A stretch of DNA of 32,749 bases from Lachnospira sp. UBA4346 (GTDB taxonomy: Bacteria > Bacillota > Clostridia > Lachnospirales > Lachnospiraceae), in the NCBI GenBank assembly GCA_002394205.1, contig DGTC01000056.1, forward strand, positions 1-32,749, written 5' to 3'. Positions 1-9,067 of the stretch are shown here, piece by piece. The notes beneath the pieces are model-generated. The model was not told the DNA's origin, did not search any database, and was given only the letters and a program-made list of their open reading frames with translations. Numbering within the stretch: position 1 is the stretch's first letter; every line of letters starts with the position of its first letter. The translations under genes were made by a program, and so were the position numbers.

Positions 1-54
1 CCGCCTTCGGCGTCGCTTGTTTTTGTCTTCGCACGATTCATTATATACTATCTA

Positions 55-1050
55 TCATAGATGTTCAACACCTAGATTTTCATAGGCGGCTTCGGTGGCT
101 ACTCGTCCTCTTGGGGTTCTTTGCAGGAAACCGTTTTGAATTAAGTATGGCTCATATACATCTTCTAATGTGCCGGAATCTTCGCCAATGGAGGCTGCAA
201 GTGTTTCTATACCGACCGGACCTCCTGAGAATTTTGAAACGATTGTATTTAAGATAAGACGGTCATTTCGGTCCAGACCATCTTTATCAACATCTAACAA
301 ATCTAATGCATAATCAGCCACTTCTCCCGTAATTCTGCCATCGTATTTTACCTGTGCAAAATCTCGTACTCTCTTTAACAAACGGTTTGCAAGTCTTGGT
401 GTGCCTCTGGAACGTCTGGCAAGTTCATGTGCGCCTTTCTGGTCAATATCAACATCCAACACATTTGCCGAACGGATGATAATCGTCTCCAACTCTTTCA
501 CACTATAAAATTCCAAATGACTGACCACACCAAAACGATCTCTCAATGGAGCAGATAATAATCCGGCTCTCGTAGTTGCACCTACCAATGTAAACTTCGG
601 CAATTCCAAACGAATAGAACGTGCCGTTGCTCCTTTTCCTATCATAACATCAATCTGATAATCTTCCATTGCCGGATATAATACCTCTTCCACCTGTCTG
701 TTTAAGCGATGAATTTCATCGACGAACAACACATCGCCTTCTTGAAGATTATTTAGTATTGCAGCCATTTCTCCCGGCTTTTCAATTGCCGGACCCGATG
801 TAATCTTCAAGTTTACACCAAGTTCATTTGCAATAATTCCAGCCAGTGTCGTCTTACCCAATCCCGGCGGTCCGTAAAAAAGAACATGATCCAATGCATC
901 TCCTCTCTCTTTGGCTGCCTGAATATAGACCTTCATATTTCGCTTGACTTTTTCCTGACCGATATAATCATCTAAGGTAAGCGGACGCAGATTATTTTCT
1001 ATTTTAATGTCTTCATCGACAAGCTCTGTTGAAATAATTCTCTTTTCCAT
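55..1050 (-). CDS. ruvB: Holliday junction branch-migration helicase RuvB
   Basis: RuvB is the hexameric AAA+ motor that, with RuvA, drives branch migration of Holliday junctions during recombinational repair. The 331-residue product has the family's usual length. The Walker A motif GPPGLGKT lies at residues 60-67 and the Walker B DEIHR at 111-115. The conserved GATTRAGLLSAPLRDRFG sensor/arginine-finger block follows, and the C-terminal winged-helix RuvB domain ends in the typical TPRGRVAT stretch. The ATG is preceded by GGAAGGAA. It lies 34 bases after ruvA and is the last visible gene of the DUF815-ruvA-ruvB operon, so it should be induced with ruvA through the LexA-box promoter upstream of DUF815. 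The gene is intact; only 54 bases remain beyond its stop. Identification is certain from the motifs and pairing with ruvA. Confidence 0.98.
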   Translation of the reverse strand: MEKRIISTELVDEDIKIENNLRPLTLDDYIGQEKVKRNMKVYIQAAKERGDALDHVLFYGPPGLGKTTLAGIIANELGVNLKITSGPAIEKPGEMAAILNNLQEGDVLFVDEIHRLNRQVEEVLYPAMEDYQIDVMIGKGATARSIRLELPKFTLVGATTRAGLLSAPLRDRFGVVSHLEFYSVKELETIIIRSANVLDVDIDQKGAHELARRSRGTPRLANRLLKRVRDFAQVKYDGRITGEVADYALDLLDVDKDGLDRNDRLILNTIVSKFSGGPVGIETLAASIGEDSGTLEDVYEPYLIQNGFLQRTPRGRVATEAAYENLGVEHL

Positions 1051-1084
1051 ATGCTATGTATTCCTTCCAAATATACCTCTTTGA

Positions 1085-1702
1085 TTATATCGTAGCCAAT
1101 GCTTTTAATGCTTCTTTTAAGATAACATCTGAATCCTTTTCCTCGACATTTTCTACTTTCTTAACTGCACGCAGTGCCTCCGCATTTCCATAGCCTAAAG
1201 CAACCAAGGCTTCTACCGCTTCATTTCTTGCAAGCATAACGTTGCGTTCAGGCTTCTTTCTTGCCTCCTGCTTCTCAACCATACGTGTCATTGTTTCTTC
1301 AATACTTAACTTGTCCTTCAGTTCAATAATCAATCTCTGTGCTGTCTTTGCTCCAATTCCCGGAACTGCTTTGATAACCTTAACATCATCTGCTAAGATT
1401 GCGAATCGTAAATCATCCACTGACATCGTAGACAATACTGCAAGTGCGCCCTTTGGTCCTATTCCGCTCACATTAATCAGCAGCTTAAAAATATTCAATT
1501 CATCTCTGGATAAGAATCCAAATAAATGAATCGCATCTTCACGCACATATAAGTATGTATAAACTTTAACAATCTCACCAATCGACGGCATCTCATCAAG
1601 CACACTTGCCGGCACGCGGATATTATATCCAATATGATTATTCTCTAATACAATGGTATCTTCCCATTGTTCTGTTAATTCGCCTTTAATATAGGAAATC
1701 AT
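1085..1702 (-). CDS. ruvA: Holliday junction DNA-binding protein RuvA
   Basis: RuvA is the tetrameric junction-binding subunit that loads RuvB on Holliday junctions. The 205-residue protein starts MISYIKGELTE, as RuvA proteins do, with the N-terminal OB domain. Two helix-hairpin-helix motifs follow (around VSGIGPKGA and VPGIGAKTA), then a charged linker and the C-terminal RuvB-binding domain ending ALKALATI. A nine-residue upstream extension is open but was rejected: the chosen ATG overlaps the stop of the upstream ATPase gene as ATGA and has AGGAG nine bases ahead, which indicates translational coupling. Order and spacing (ruvA then ruvB) are classical. The unusual neighbour is the DUF815 ATPase gene fused to the front of the operon. 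Confidence 0.98.
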   Translation of the reverse strand: MISYIKGELTEQWEDTIVLENNHIGYNIRVPASVLDEMPSIGEIVKVYTYLYVREDAIHLFGFLSRDELNIFKLLINVSGIGPKGALAVLSTMSVDDLRFAILADDVKVIKAVPGIGAKTAQRLIIELKDKLSIEETMTRMVEKQEARKKPERNVMLARNEAVEALVALGYGNAEALRAVKKVENVEEKDSDVILKEALKALATI

Positions 1703-3015
1703 GCTTCTTTCTCCTGTAATCCCAAACAATGATTAATAAACTGCTGCGCAGTTCTTCCGGAAATACCGCCATGACTCAATTCCCACTTATTTGCTTCCGC
1801 ACACAATTCTTCTTCTGACATTGTAATTCCATTCTTTTTTGCAAGATGAACGACAATATTGAAGTATTCCTTCTGCGACGGTTTTGAATAATTAATCTGG
1901 CAGCCAAAACGATTAAATAATGACAGTTTTTCTTCCATCGTATCCGAACGGTGCATTCCGTTCTTAACTTCCATATCATTACGATCGTTCCATGTTTCTT
2001 TGATTAAATGTCTGCGGTTCGATGTTGCATAAATCAAAATATTATCCGGCTTTGTTTCAACACCGCCTTCAATCACCGCCTTTAAGAACTTATATTCAAC
2101 TTCAAACTCTTCAAATGACAAGTCATCCATATAAATAATAAACTTGTAGTTACGATTCTTAATCATTGCAATAACCGTTGATAAATCTTTAAACTGGTGC
2201 TTGTATATTTCAATCATACGCAATCCCTGTTCATAATATTCGTTGACAATTGCCTTAATACTTGTAGACTTACCCGTACCACTGTCGCCAAACAGAAGTG
2301 CATTATTTGCACCTCTTCCCTGAACAAATGCTTCCGTATTCTCAATCAGTTTCTTCTTCTGAATCTCATAACCGACCAAATCATCCAACATCACTTTATC
2401 CATATTGTTGATTGGATGAAATGTAACCTTACCTTCGTTATTGCTGCTAATACGGAATGCTTTATTCAGACCAAACATACCAACGCCAAAATCCTTATAA
2501 AACTGTGTAACTGCTTCAAAGAATTCATTTTCATCCGATGCTTCTTCTAATTTTGCACTCAATGCCTGTACTTTCTCACTGACATTCTTGTTATACATCA
2601 ATTCTTTCTTAACAATTGCCTTATAATTCGAAATCAGTGAGAAACATTCAATGCCAAGTTCTTTTTCAATCTTAGAAAAATCATAGTGAAACAATGTATG
2701 AAATACCTTAAAATCATTTTTTGCAAACACATTAACACTACCATCATTTGCACCAATCTTCTCACATGTGATACTAAATGGATTTTCATTTGTAATCAGT
2801 AAAAATGTCAGATAATTATGCCATAAATTCTTGTCAAACCCATAATCTGTTGCTACCTCTAAGATTCTTTTTATCTGTGCGTAAATTTCCTGAACCAACT
2901 GCGCATTTGGTGTTTCCTGCAATTCAAAACGACGGAAGATATCTGCCATCTTCATTAAAATACTGTTCTTATCTAAATCACCATACATAATTAATTTTGA
3001 AACTTCCTGATACAT
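1699..3015 (-). CDS. DUF815-family AAA ATP-binding protein
   Basis: This 438-residue protein matches the DUF815 (COG2607-like) family of single-domain AAA ATPases. The Walker A is GDSGTGKST at residues 243-251. A Walker B-like segment reads IIYMDDLSF at about 294-301, and a sensor-1 segment reads ILIYATSNRRHLIKE. The first ~210 residues form a helical N-terminal domain without recognised motifs. The family's biological role is not established; an ATPase working on nucleoprotein or another macromolecule is only inference. It is the first gene of a tight operon, since its stop overlaps the ruvA start by four bases. Its promoter carries a LexA-like box, which suggests a DNA-damage connection. 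The ATG at 3015 has AAGGAGAGG about ten bases upstream. Confidence 0.88.
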   Translation of the reverse strand: MYQEVSKLIMYGDLDKNSILMKMADIFRRFELQETPNAQLVQEIYAQIKRILEVATDYGFDKNLWHNYLTFLLITNENPFSITCEKIGANDGSVNVFAKNDFKVFHTLFHYDFSKIEKELGIECFSLISNYKAIVKKELMYNKNVSEKVQALSAKLEEASDENEFFEAVTQFYKDFGVGMFGLNKAFRISSNNEGKVTFHPINNMDKVMLDDLVGYEIQKKKLIENTEAFVQGRGANNALLFGDSGTGKSTSIKAIVNEYYEQGLRMIEIYKHQFKDLSTVIAMIKNRNYKFIIYMDDLSFEEFEVEYKFLKAVIEGGVETKPDNILIYATSNRRHLIKETWNDRNDMEVKNGMHRSDTMEEKLSLFNRFGCQINYSKPSQKEYFNIVVHLAKKNGITMSEEELCAEANKWELSHGGISGRTAQQFINHCLGLQEKEA

Positions 3016-3054
3016 ATGTGTTCGTCCTCTCCTTCGTTATCGCTTATTCTTTAT

Positions 3055-3083
3055 ATAATAGCACACTTGTTCGTATTTGTGAA
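3055..3083 (-). promoter_or_regulatory. Sigma-A-type promoter of DUF815-ruvAB
   Basis: Read on the minus strand, -35 TTCACA (3078-3083) and -10 TATTAT (3055-3060) are separated by exactly 17 bases, each one mismatch from consensus. The transcript would begin near 3048 and reach the DUF815 ATG at 3015 after a short leader containing AAGGAGAGG. The spacer contains the LexA-like box described separately. Confidence 0.65.
3060..3073 (-). promoter_or_regulatory. LexA (SOS) box
   Basis: The minus-strand 14-mer CGAACAAGTGTGCT matches the Bacillus/Clostridia LexA consensus CGAACRNRYGTTYC at 11 of 13 informative positions. It lies between -35 and -10 of the ruvAB operon promoter, where a bound repressor would block RNA polymerase. 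RuvAB is a known SOS regulon member in Bacillus subtilis, which makes the location credible. No binding evidence exists here. Confidence 0.6.
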
Positions 3084-3175
3084 ATCATTTTATTATTTAT
3101 TATATTCAATCAGAAGCAAATCCTATTTCCATGAAGTGATATGTTTTGTAAAAAGTAATGCAATTTCTCAAACTT

Positions 3176-4243
3176 CTAATCCTTGCACCACTGCGAATGT
3201 ACAATCTCAACCTGTGCAACAAAATCATTGTAATCCCGCTCGATATCTCCGGTATCCCTTAACAATACTGCAAATCGTTCCTGCTGCATTTTTTTATGTT
3301 CCACAATCCACTTATTAAAATAAAATGTCAATTCAAACGGCTCCGTCCAAATGGTAAACGGCTGCTCTTCCAATACTTCTATATGATATTTCATCCATAA
3401 ACCACCATACTCTTCATATACATACTGACGACACTTTCTTATAAGTTCATCCTGCTTTGACCCAAATTTTCGAATTTCATAGGGCAACGATGCTTCTGTT
3501 ATTTTTTTAACAATAATATCATACACAGCTCTGTGTTCCTGTCTGCACATTGCCTTCGCAATTGCACGTCTTCGATACTCTGACGGGGACTTTAGATACT
3601 TTTCAGCCAACTGTACCATTTTTTCATCCTTTGCCTCTCTCGCCAACTTTAAAAACACCTGGATTCCCACTTTGGCAGAAGGATACGTTTTTCTCTTATC
3701 CCATTCTACATATACATAAGACTGTAACGGGCCAAATGTATACAATGGAAGCAATTCCAATTCCTCCCGATTACAATACAAATGTCCAAATGCATGATAT
3801 TTATCCGCAATTAATCCAATCCGATAATTCAGCTGTCGTAAGTATTCTTCATTATCCACCCAATAATGACCAATATTATGGTACCGGTATGTATGACATT
3901 CCAAACGTATATCAGAAAACCATACAAGCAATGTATTCTCAGCCAATCCCTCTCCACGATACCCCTGCCATATTCGCAAAAGATATTTATTTCGATTGGC
4001 ATCTTTGCTAATATCTGCAACTGTAATTCCTTCCACTTCTTCATCATATTTTCCCGAAAATTCAGTATTTTCAAAATATAAAAAGCTCTCAATTGCATCA
4101 TTCATCATATACGCAACATAGTATGTATTTGTAGTCTCATCCAACAACAACTCAAACACCTGTTCTTCAAATACTTCTCTTAATCTGTAAAATGTTCCAG
4201 GATAAGTTGCATCCAATCCTTTTAACGCTGATTTTGCTTCCAT
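3176..4243 (-). CDS. Hypothetical protein, possibly DUF3878 family
   Basis: This 355-residue soluble protein has no signal peptide, membrane segment or catalytic motif that I can recognise. It is rich in aromatic and charged residues (for example YHNIGHYWVDNEEYLRQLNY and FELTFYFNKWIVEH), which suggests a compact alpha/beta protein. Its composition resembles the Clostridia-restricted DUF3878 family, but this is recalled similarity and not a demonstrated match. It is monocistronic: an extended -10 promoter lies upstream (4377-4385) and the next gene downstream has its own promoter. The ATG has only a weak purine stretch (AAGAGGA) about ten bases upstream. No function is proposed. Confidence 0.75.
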   Translation of the reverse strand: MEAKSALKGLDATYPGTFYRLREVFEEQVFELLLDETTNTYYVAYMMNDAIESFLYFENTEFSGKYDEEVEGITVADISKDANRNKYLLRIWQGYRGEGLAENTLLVWFSDIRLECHTYRYHNIGHYWVDNEEYLRQLNYRIGLIADKYHAFGHLYCNREELELLPLYTFGPLQSYVYVEWDKRKTYPSAKVGIQVFLKLAREAKDEKMVQLAEKYLKSPSEYRRRAIAKAMCRQEHRAVYDIIVKKITEASLPYEIRKFGSKQDELIRKCRQYVYEEYGGLWMKYHIEVLEEQPFTIWTEPFELTFYFNKWIVEHKKMQQERFAVLLRDTGDIERDYNDFVAQVEIVHSQWCKD

Positions 4244-4376
4244 CTTGCAGTCCTCTTATCAATATCTGTCAAAATACTTCCCGACGGTTTAATTTATTTT
4301 AAGTAAAATTTTCATTCGGAATTTTTCACTTTATACTTTAAAATTTCTTTACTGTAAAATTTAGTAAAACACATTT

Positions 4377-4385
4377 ATTATAGCA
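4377..4385 (-). promoter_or_regulatory. Extended -10 promoter for the 3176-4243 gene
   Basis: On the minus strand TGCTATAAT is an extended -10 element (TGn plus perfect TATAAT) with no good -35 at 17 bases. It lies about 135 bases upstream of the ATG, so a long AT-rich leader is implied. Confidence 0.45.
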
Positions 4386-4444
4386 TAACTACCCGAAACA
4401 CTTCCAGAAAATTTCATTTCCAAACTTTTCTATTCGCAATAATC

Positions 4445-4504
4445 CTAACAATAAAAATATAAAAGCAGCACAAACATTTCACTATAAAACATTTGTACTG
4501 CTTT
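4445..4504 (-). terminator. Rho-independent terminator of the EAL-domain gene
   Basis: On the minus strand a stem AAAGCAG/CTGCTTT (4498-4504 with 4462-4468), extended inward by ACAAA/TTTGT after one mismatch, is followed by a T-rich run (TTTTATATTTTTATTG). It lies 24 bases past the stop of the EAL gene. Confidence 0.75.
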
Positions 4505-4528
4505 CATTTTTATTCAATTTTATAATTA

Positions 4529-5908
4529 TCAACCGTCTAATTCCCTTTGTTCCCGAATTAACAACTGTTCAAATTCATCGATTGGCATCGGTTTATAATA
4601 CAGATACCCCTGTGCCTTATCACAGCCATATTCCTGCAGCATACCAGCCTGCCGTTGTGTTTCAACACCTTCTGCAATCATATTCATACCAAGTTCATGC
4701 AACATATGAATGACATTTCGAACAACAATTTGACTCTTCGGATTCTGTTCCATATCAATTAAAAACATTCTATCGATTTTTACCTCATCAATCGGTTCTT
4801 CCTTCAACATATTCAAAGAAGAATATCCTGAGCCAAAATCATCCATCACAAAGGCAAATCCTTTTGATTGTAAATATTTCACCTTCTCATAAAACTGAAC
4901 CTGTTCATCTGTAAATACACTTTCTGTGACCTCTAACGGAATATACTTTGGATGAATTTCATACGTATCAATCAATGCCTCTAACAATTCTACAAAATCT
5001 TCCTGATACACATGTACACCTGAAACATTTAGCGAAATCGGAACAAGTTCTATCCCATTCTTCTTCATCTGCTGCAGTTGAATCAATACCTTTTCCCATA
5101 CATATGCATCAACTCTGACAATATGTCCGCTCTTCTCTAACACCGGAACAAATTGATCCGGATATACCAAACCTTCCTTTGGATGAATCCAGCGGACCAA
5201 CGCCTCTCCACCGATAATCTTTCCGGTCTTCATGCTAACTTTAGGCTGAATATACACTTTTAAATCCTCATTCTCCAGTGCATCCTCTATCTCAATCTCA
5301 ATTTTACGTTCATAAAGCAATGCATTACGCATCTTTTCGTCGTAAAATGAATAATACGTAAATACCTTTCCTTTAATCTTTGATATTGCAATATCCGCAT
5401 AATCACACATCAAACTCACATCCATGTGCTCCTTCGCAATACAAATACCAAACGACGGAAACACCTTACATTCTAACGGATACTGAATAATCTCTTCTTT
5501 GATATTCGTAACAATATCCACTAATTCCTGTCGTTCCTGAAATGGAATACACATCACAAATATATCCGCACGCAAATGACCTACCACTGTATATTCATTT
5601 TCATATGCCCGAAAACAATCTGAAATGAACTTTAAGATCTTATCACCTTCCGCTCTTCCACAAAATTCATTTACCGTCTTAAAACTACACAAGTCCATTC
5701 GTATCACAGCATATTGTAAATCTTTATATTGACGCATATGTTCATTCGCCTGATAGAAAAACGCTTTTATCCCATACAGATTTGTCAGACTAATCCGTTG
5801 TTTCTCCGCATTTTCTGATGCCAATTTCTTCAACGAATATAAATATAAATCTTTTTGGGTATCCTCTGTCATCAATGGTGAATTTTCAATCTGTATATTC
5901 TGTTTCAT
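4529..5908 (-). CDS. Degenerate GGDEF-EAL c-di-GMP phosphodiesterase
   Basis: The product (459 residues from the chosen ATG) has an N-terminal GGDEF-fold domain and a C-terminal EAL domain. The GGDEF signature is replaced by RADIF, so diguanylate cyclase activity is probably lost. The EAL domain keeps its metal and substrate motifs: EALVRW, LNVSG, EVTES, DDFGSGYSSL, KIDRMF, AEGVET and the QGYLYYKPMP tail. Active hydrolysis of c-di-GMP is therefore expected. No transmembrane or sensory domain is visible, so it is probably cytosolic. A further 31 codons are open upstream, but the start at 5908 has GGAA six bases ahead and begins a more typical sequence (MKQNIQIEN). The gene stands alone with its own terminator, and no c-di-GMP riboswitch motif was seen upstream. 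Confidence 0.9.
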   Translation of the reverse strand: MKQNIQIENSPLMTEDTQKDLYLYSLKKLASENAEKQRISLTNLYGIKAFFYQANEHMRQYKDLQYAVIRMDLCSFKTVNEFCGRAEGDKILKFISDCFRAYENEYTVVGHLRADIFVMCIPFQERQELVDIVTNIKEEIIQYPLECKVFPSFGICIAKEHMDVSLMCDYADIAISKIKGKVFTYYSFYDEKMRNALLYERKIEIEIEDALENEDLKVYIQPKVSMKTGKIIGGEALVRWIHPKEGLVYPDQFVPVLEKSGHIVRVDAYVWEKVLIQLQQMKKNGIELVPISLNVSGVHVYQEDFVELLEALIDTYEIHPKYIPLEVTESVFTDEQVQFYEKVKYLQSKGFAFVMDDFGSGYSSLNMLKEEPIDEVKIDRMFLIDMEQNPKSQIVVRNVIHMLHELGMNMIAEGVETQRQAGMLQEYGCDKAQGYLYYKPMPIDEFEQLLIREQRELDG

Positions 5909-6177
5909 AAGCAATTCCATTCCCTGTTTCTTTATATGCCATATCCACCTTCCCAAAATCATGTGAAGGTAAATATTATATAAATACTTTCTGCAAAACA
6001 TATGATATGTTTTTCTAAAGCAATTATATTTTATATCATTTTAACATAATACCAGATATTTTAAAAGGCTTTTTATACATATATAACAAAGATTGCATAA
6101 CAATAAAACTTCTTCTTTGCAGGATGTGCATCTATAACGGAACATCTTACTTTAATGAGGAAGAAATTCTCTGCTAA
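5909..6177. other. AT-rich intergenic region upstream of the EAL gene
   Basis: This gap contains no gene that I can support. On the minus strand there are several AT-rich -10-like hexamers (TAAAAT, TATAAT) around 6015-6045 but no convincing -35 at a proper distance, so the EAL gene promoter is probably here but cannot be placed. The part at 5909-6001 is open in frame with the EAL gene and could be an N-terminal extension if an upstream start is used. Confidence 0.4.
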
Positions 6178-6218
6178 AACAAAAAAAGTTACTCTTTCTA
6201 AAATTCAGAAAGAGTAAC
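6178..6218 (-). terminator. Strong terminator after pnp-HIT
   Basis: A perfect 12-bp stem, GTTACTCTTTCT (6188-6199) with AGAAAGAGTAAC (6207-6218), has a 7-base loop and is followed on the minus strand by seven consecutive T and then GTTTT. It lies about 80 bases beyond the HIT stop codon. Confidence 0.9.
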
Positions 6219-6296
6219 TCCTTTGTCGTAATCCTACCCTGTATTAAAATTTTGCCTCAATAAATCTTCTCAGATTACAGGCATATGAATAACAAA

Positions 6297-6716
6297 TTAT
6301 AAATTTGCTTTGATTTTTTCAATCATCTCAGCATATTCTTCATCTGATAAATACTTCTGATCCGGATTCATCAAGAATACACCGCCCCATTCATATTCAT
6401 CCTTATACTTTGGGCAAAGGTGGAAATGAAGGTGATGACCTGTATCTCCATAAGCACCGTAATTTACCTTGTCCGGATGGAATGCTGCCATAATTGCTCT
6501 TGCTACTCTTGCAACATCTTCAAAATATGCTGCTCTTTCTTCTGCTGTCAATTCATTCATATCACCAACATGCTTCTTATGCGCTACGATACATCTTCCC
6601 GGATGGCTCTGTTCCTTAAATAAATATACCTTAGATGTCTCTAATTCACAAATCTTAATACCAAACTTTGCTACTAAATCACCTTCTACACAATATGCGC
6701 AATTATTATCTACCAT
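6297..6716 (-). CDS. HIT-family nucleotide hydrolase
   Basis: The 139-residue protein is a histidine-triad hydrolase of the kind that splits dinucleoside polyphosphates or nucleoside phosphoramidates. The triad HLHFH (His95, His97, His99), preceded by GDTGH and followed by LCPKYKDE, is complete. The N-terminal CAYC pair resembles the zinc-binding cysteines of some HIT proteins. The ATG has GGAGGG seven bases ahead. It lies 59 bases after pnp with no terminator between, so it is likely co-transcribed with polynucleotide phosphorylase and ends at the terminator near 6200. The exact substrate cannot be read from the sequence. Confidence 0.9.
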   Translation of the reverse strand: MVDNNCAYCVEGDLVAKFGIKICELETSKVYLFKEQSHPGRCIVAHKKHVGDMNELTAEERAAYFEDVARVARAIMAAFHPDKVNYGAYGDTGHHLHFHLCPKYKDEYEWGGVFLMNPDQKYLSDEEYAEMIEKIKANL

Positions 6717-6775
6717 AATAACCCTCCATTTCTAAGATGCTAAATAAAGCATCCCAATCCTTTCTTATTTTTATA

Positions 6776-8860
6776 TTACTGAGCATCCTTGATTGAGAAG
6801 CTAATTCTTCCCATCTTATCTTTGCCCATACATTTACATTTTACAACATCGCCAAGTGTCAATACATCTTCCACATGGTTAATTCTTTCATTGGCAATCT
6901 TAGAGATATGAACCATACCTTCTTTACCAGGTGCGAATTCAACAAATGCACCAAATTCCTTAATACTTGTAACCTTACCTTCGTAAATCTTACCTTCTTC
7001 GAATTCTTCTGTGATTGTCTTAATATACTGCATTGCCTTGTCCATACCAGCCTGTTCAACGCCGCATACAGATACAGAACCATCATCTGTAATATCAATC
7101 TTAACACCACATTCTTCGATGATTGCATTGATAACCTTACCACGCTGGCCTACAACTTCGCCAATCTTTGCAGGATCAATCTGTGTCTGAATAATCTTAG
7201 GTGCATATTCTCCAACTGTTGCTCTCGGCTCAGCAATTGCCGGCTTCATACATGTATCCATGATGAATAAGCGCGCTTCTCTTGTTCTTCTGATTGCTTC
7301 TTCTACGATAGGCTTTGTAAGACCATGAATCTTAATATCCATCTGAATAGCTGTGATACCTTCTGTTGTACCAGTTACCTTAAAGTCCATATCACCAAAG
7401 AAATCTTCAAGTCCCTGAATATCTGTCAATACAACATAATCATCATCTGTATCACCTGTTACAAGACCACATGAAATACCAGCTACCATAGCCTTTAATG
7501 GAACACCTGCTGCCATCAGTGACATACAAGATGCACATGTAGAAGCCATTGAAGTAGAACCATTTGACTCAAATGTTTCAGATACAGCACGAATACTGTA
7601 TGGGAATTCCTTCTCTGACGGAATAACTGGAAGCAACGCTCTCTCTGCTAACGCACCATGTCCAATTTCTCTACGTCCCGGACCTCTTGAAGGCTTTGTT
7701 TCACCAACTGAGTATGATGGGAAATTATAATGATGCATATATCTCTTTGTTGTAACATTCTCATCTAATCCGTCAATCTTCTGTGCTTCTGATAATGGAG
7801 CCAGTGTTACGACATCACAAATCTGTGTCTGTCCTCTTGTAAACATTGCAGAGCCATGTACTCTAGGAATCAAATCAACTTCTGCTGCCAAAGGACGAAT
7901 CTGATCAATTGCACGACCATCCGGTCTCTTATGATCCTTTAAAATCATCTTACGGACAGTCTTCTTCTGATACTGATATACAGCTTCGCCTAATACTGCA
8001 AGCCATTCTTCATTATCAGCAAATGCTTCCTTCATCTTTGCTGTAATTTCATCAATATTCTTATCTCTTGTCTGCTTATCATCTGTGAATACTGCAACTT
8101 CCATTTCCTCTGGCGCTACAATCTTCTTCATTGCTTCAAACATTTCAGCTGGTACTGCACAACTTACATAAGTATGCTTTTCCTTACCAACTTCTGCAAT
8201 AATCTTATTAAAGAATTCAATAATTGTCTGGTTTACATCATGCGCCATATAAATAGCTTCAAGCATCTTAGCTTCCGGAACAATATTTGCACCGGCTTCT
8301 ATCATGATTACTTTCTTGCTTGTAGAAGCAACTGTCAACTGTAAATCACCTTCTGCCCACTGCTTCTGTGAAGGATTGACAATGAATTCACCATCAACAA
8401 GACCAATCTGTGTTGTTGCACAAGGACCGTCAAATGGAATATCTGAAATAGATGTAGCAAGTGCAGAACCTAACATTGCAAGAAGTTCTGGTCTACATTC
8501 TGTATCTACAGACATAACCATGTTATTTAAAGTTACGTCATTTCTGTAATCCTTCGGGAATAACGGACGCATCGGACGGTCAATCACTCGTGATGTAAGG
8601 ACAGCATTTTCAGATGCCTTTCCTTCTCTCTTATTGAATCCCCCCGGAATCTTTCCTACTGAATACATCTTTTCTTCATATTCTACACTCAGCGGGAAGA
8701 AATCGATTCCTTCTCTTGGTTCTTTTGATGCTGTTGCTGTTGATAACACTACTGTATCACCATAATGCATCAATGCTGCACCATTTGCCTGTGCACACAC
8801 TCTGCCAATATCAATTCTAAGTGTCTTACCGGCAAGTTCCATTGTATATTGCTTAAACAT
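6776..8860 (-). CDS. pnp: Polyribonucleotide nucleotidyltransferase (PNPase)
   Basis: PNPase degrades RNA 3' to 5' by phosphorolysis and joins the Firmicute RNA degradation machinery. The 694-residue protein has the family's two RNase PH-like domains. The first starts MELAGKTLRIDIGRV and contains PGGFNKREGKASE and DRPMRPLFP; the second contains RGPGRREIGHGALAERAL and SNGSTSMASTCA. A KH domain follows (VVGQRGKVINAI), then an S1 domain (FGAFVEFAPGKEGMVHISKI). GGAG lies six bases before the ATG. It sits downstream of rpsO, the classical arrangement, but behind an rpsO terminator. A separate promoter or partial read-through is therefore expected, and a 13-bp perfect hairpin lies in its leader. 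The HIT gene follows. Confidence 0.98.
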   Translation of the reverse strand: MFKQYTMELAGKTLRIDIGRVCAQANGAALMHYGDTVVLSTATASKEPREGIDFFPLSVEYEEKMYSVGKIPGGFNKREGKASENAVLTSRVIDRPMRPLFPKDYRNDVTLNNMVMSVDTECRPELLAMLGSALATSISDIPFDGPCATTQIGLVDGEFIVNPSQKQWAEGDLQLTVASTSKKVIMIEAGANIVPEAKMLEAIYMAHDVNQTIIEFFNKIIAEVGKEKHTYVSCAVPAEMFEAMKKIVAPEEMEVAVFTDDKQTRDKNIDEITAKMKEAFADNEEWLAVLGEAVYQYQKKTVRKMILKDHKRPDGRAIDQIRPLAAEVDLIPRVHGSAMFTRGQTQICDVVTLAPLSEAQKIDGLDENVTTKRYMHHYNFPSYSVGETKPSRGPGRREIGHGALAERALLPVIPSEKEFPYSIRAVSETFESNGSTSMASTCASCMSLMAAGVPLKAMVAGISCGLVTGDTDDDYVVLTDIQGLEDFFGDMDFKVTGTTEGITAIQMDIKIHGLTKPIVEEAIRRTREARLFIMDTCMKPAIAEPRATVGEYAPKIIQTQIDPAKIGEVVGQRGKVINAIIEECGVKIDITDDGSVSVCGVEQAGMDKAMQYIKTITEEFEEGKIYEGKVTSIKEFGAFVEFAPGKEGMVHISKIANERINHVEDVLTLGDVVKCKCMGKDKMGRISFSIKDAQ

Positions 8861-9067
8861 ATTATCTCCATTCTGCCATATTGGCGTTCTTATATTTTTG
8901 ATGTCGCATCATCTTGTAAAGAATCCGAAACAACTGAAACACATAGTCATATTACATTTCCCATAATCTAAACTATATATCACTGTGCATTTCAGCAGTC
9001 TCGGCAATTCCTATCTTTCCATGCTGACATCTGTCATATTACTCCGATTCTTAATACTATTTATTTT
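8861..9067. other. pnp 5' leader region, no gene
   Basis: About 200 bases upstream of pnp hold no open frame with a ribosome binding site. A short TGACATCTGTCA inverted repeat is visible near 9023-9034. No clear -35/-10 pair was found, so the pnp promoter is not placed. A long untranslated leader would suit the RNase III/PNPase-type autocontrol known for pnp in E. coli, but that is inference. Confidence 0.4.

Noticed and set aside
1..54. Short GC-rich hairpin CGCCTTCGGCG and possible partial gene at the left edge
   Set aside because: Too little sequence is present to decide whether it is a terminator, repeat or gene end.
5909..6296. c-di-GMP riboswitch upstream of the EAL gene
   Set aside because: No GEMM-type conserved core or paired stems could be found in this AT-rich region.
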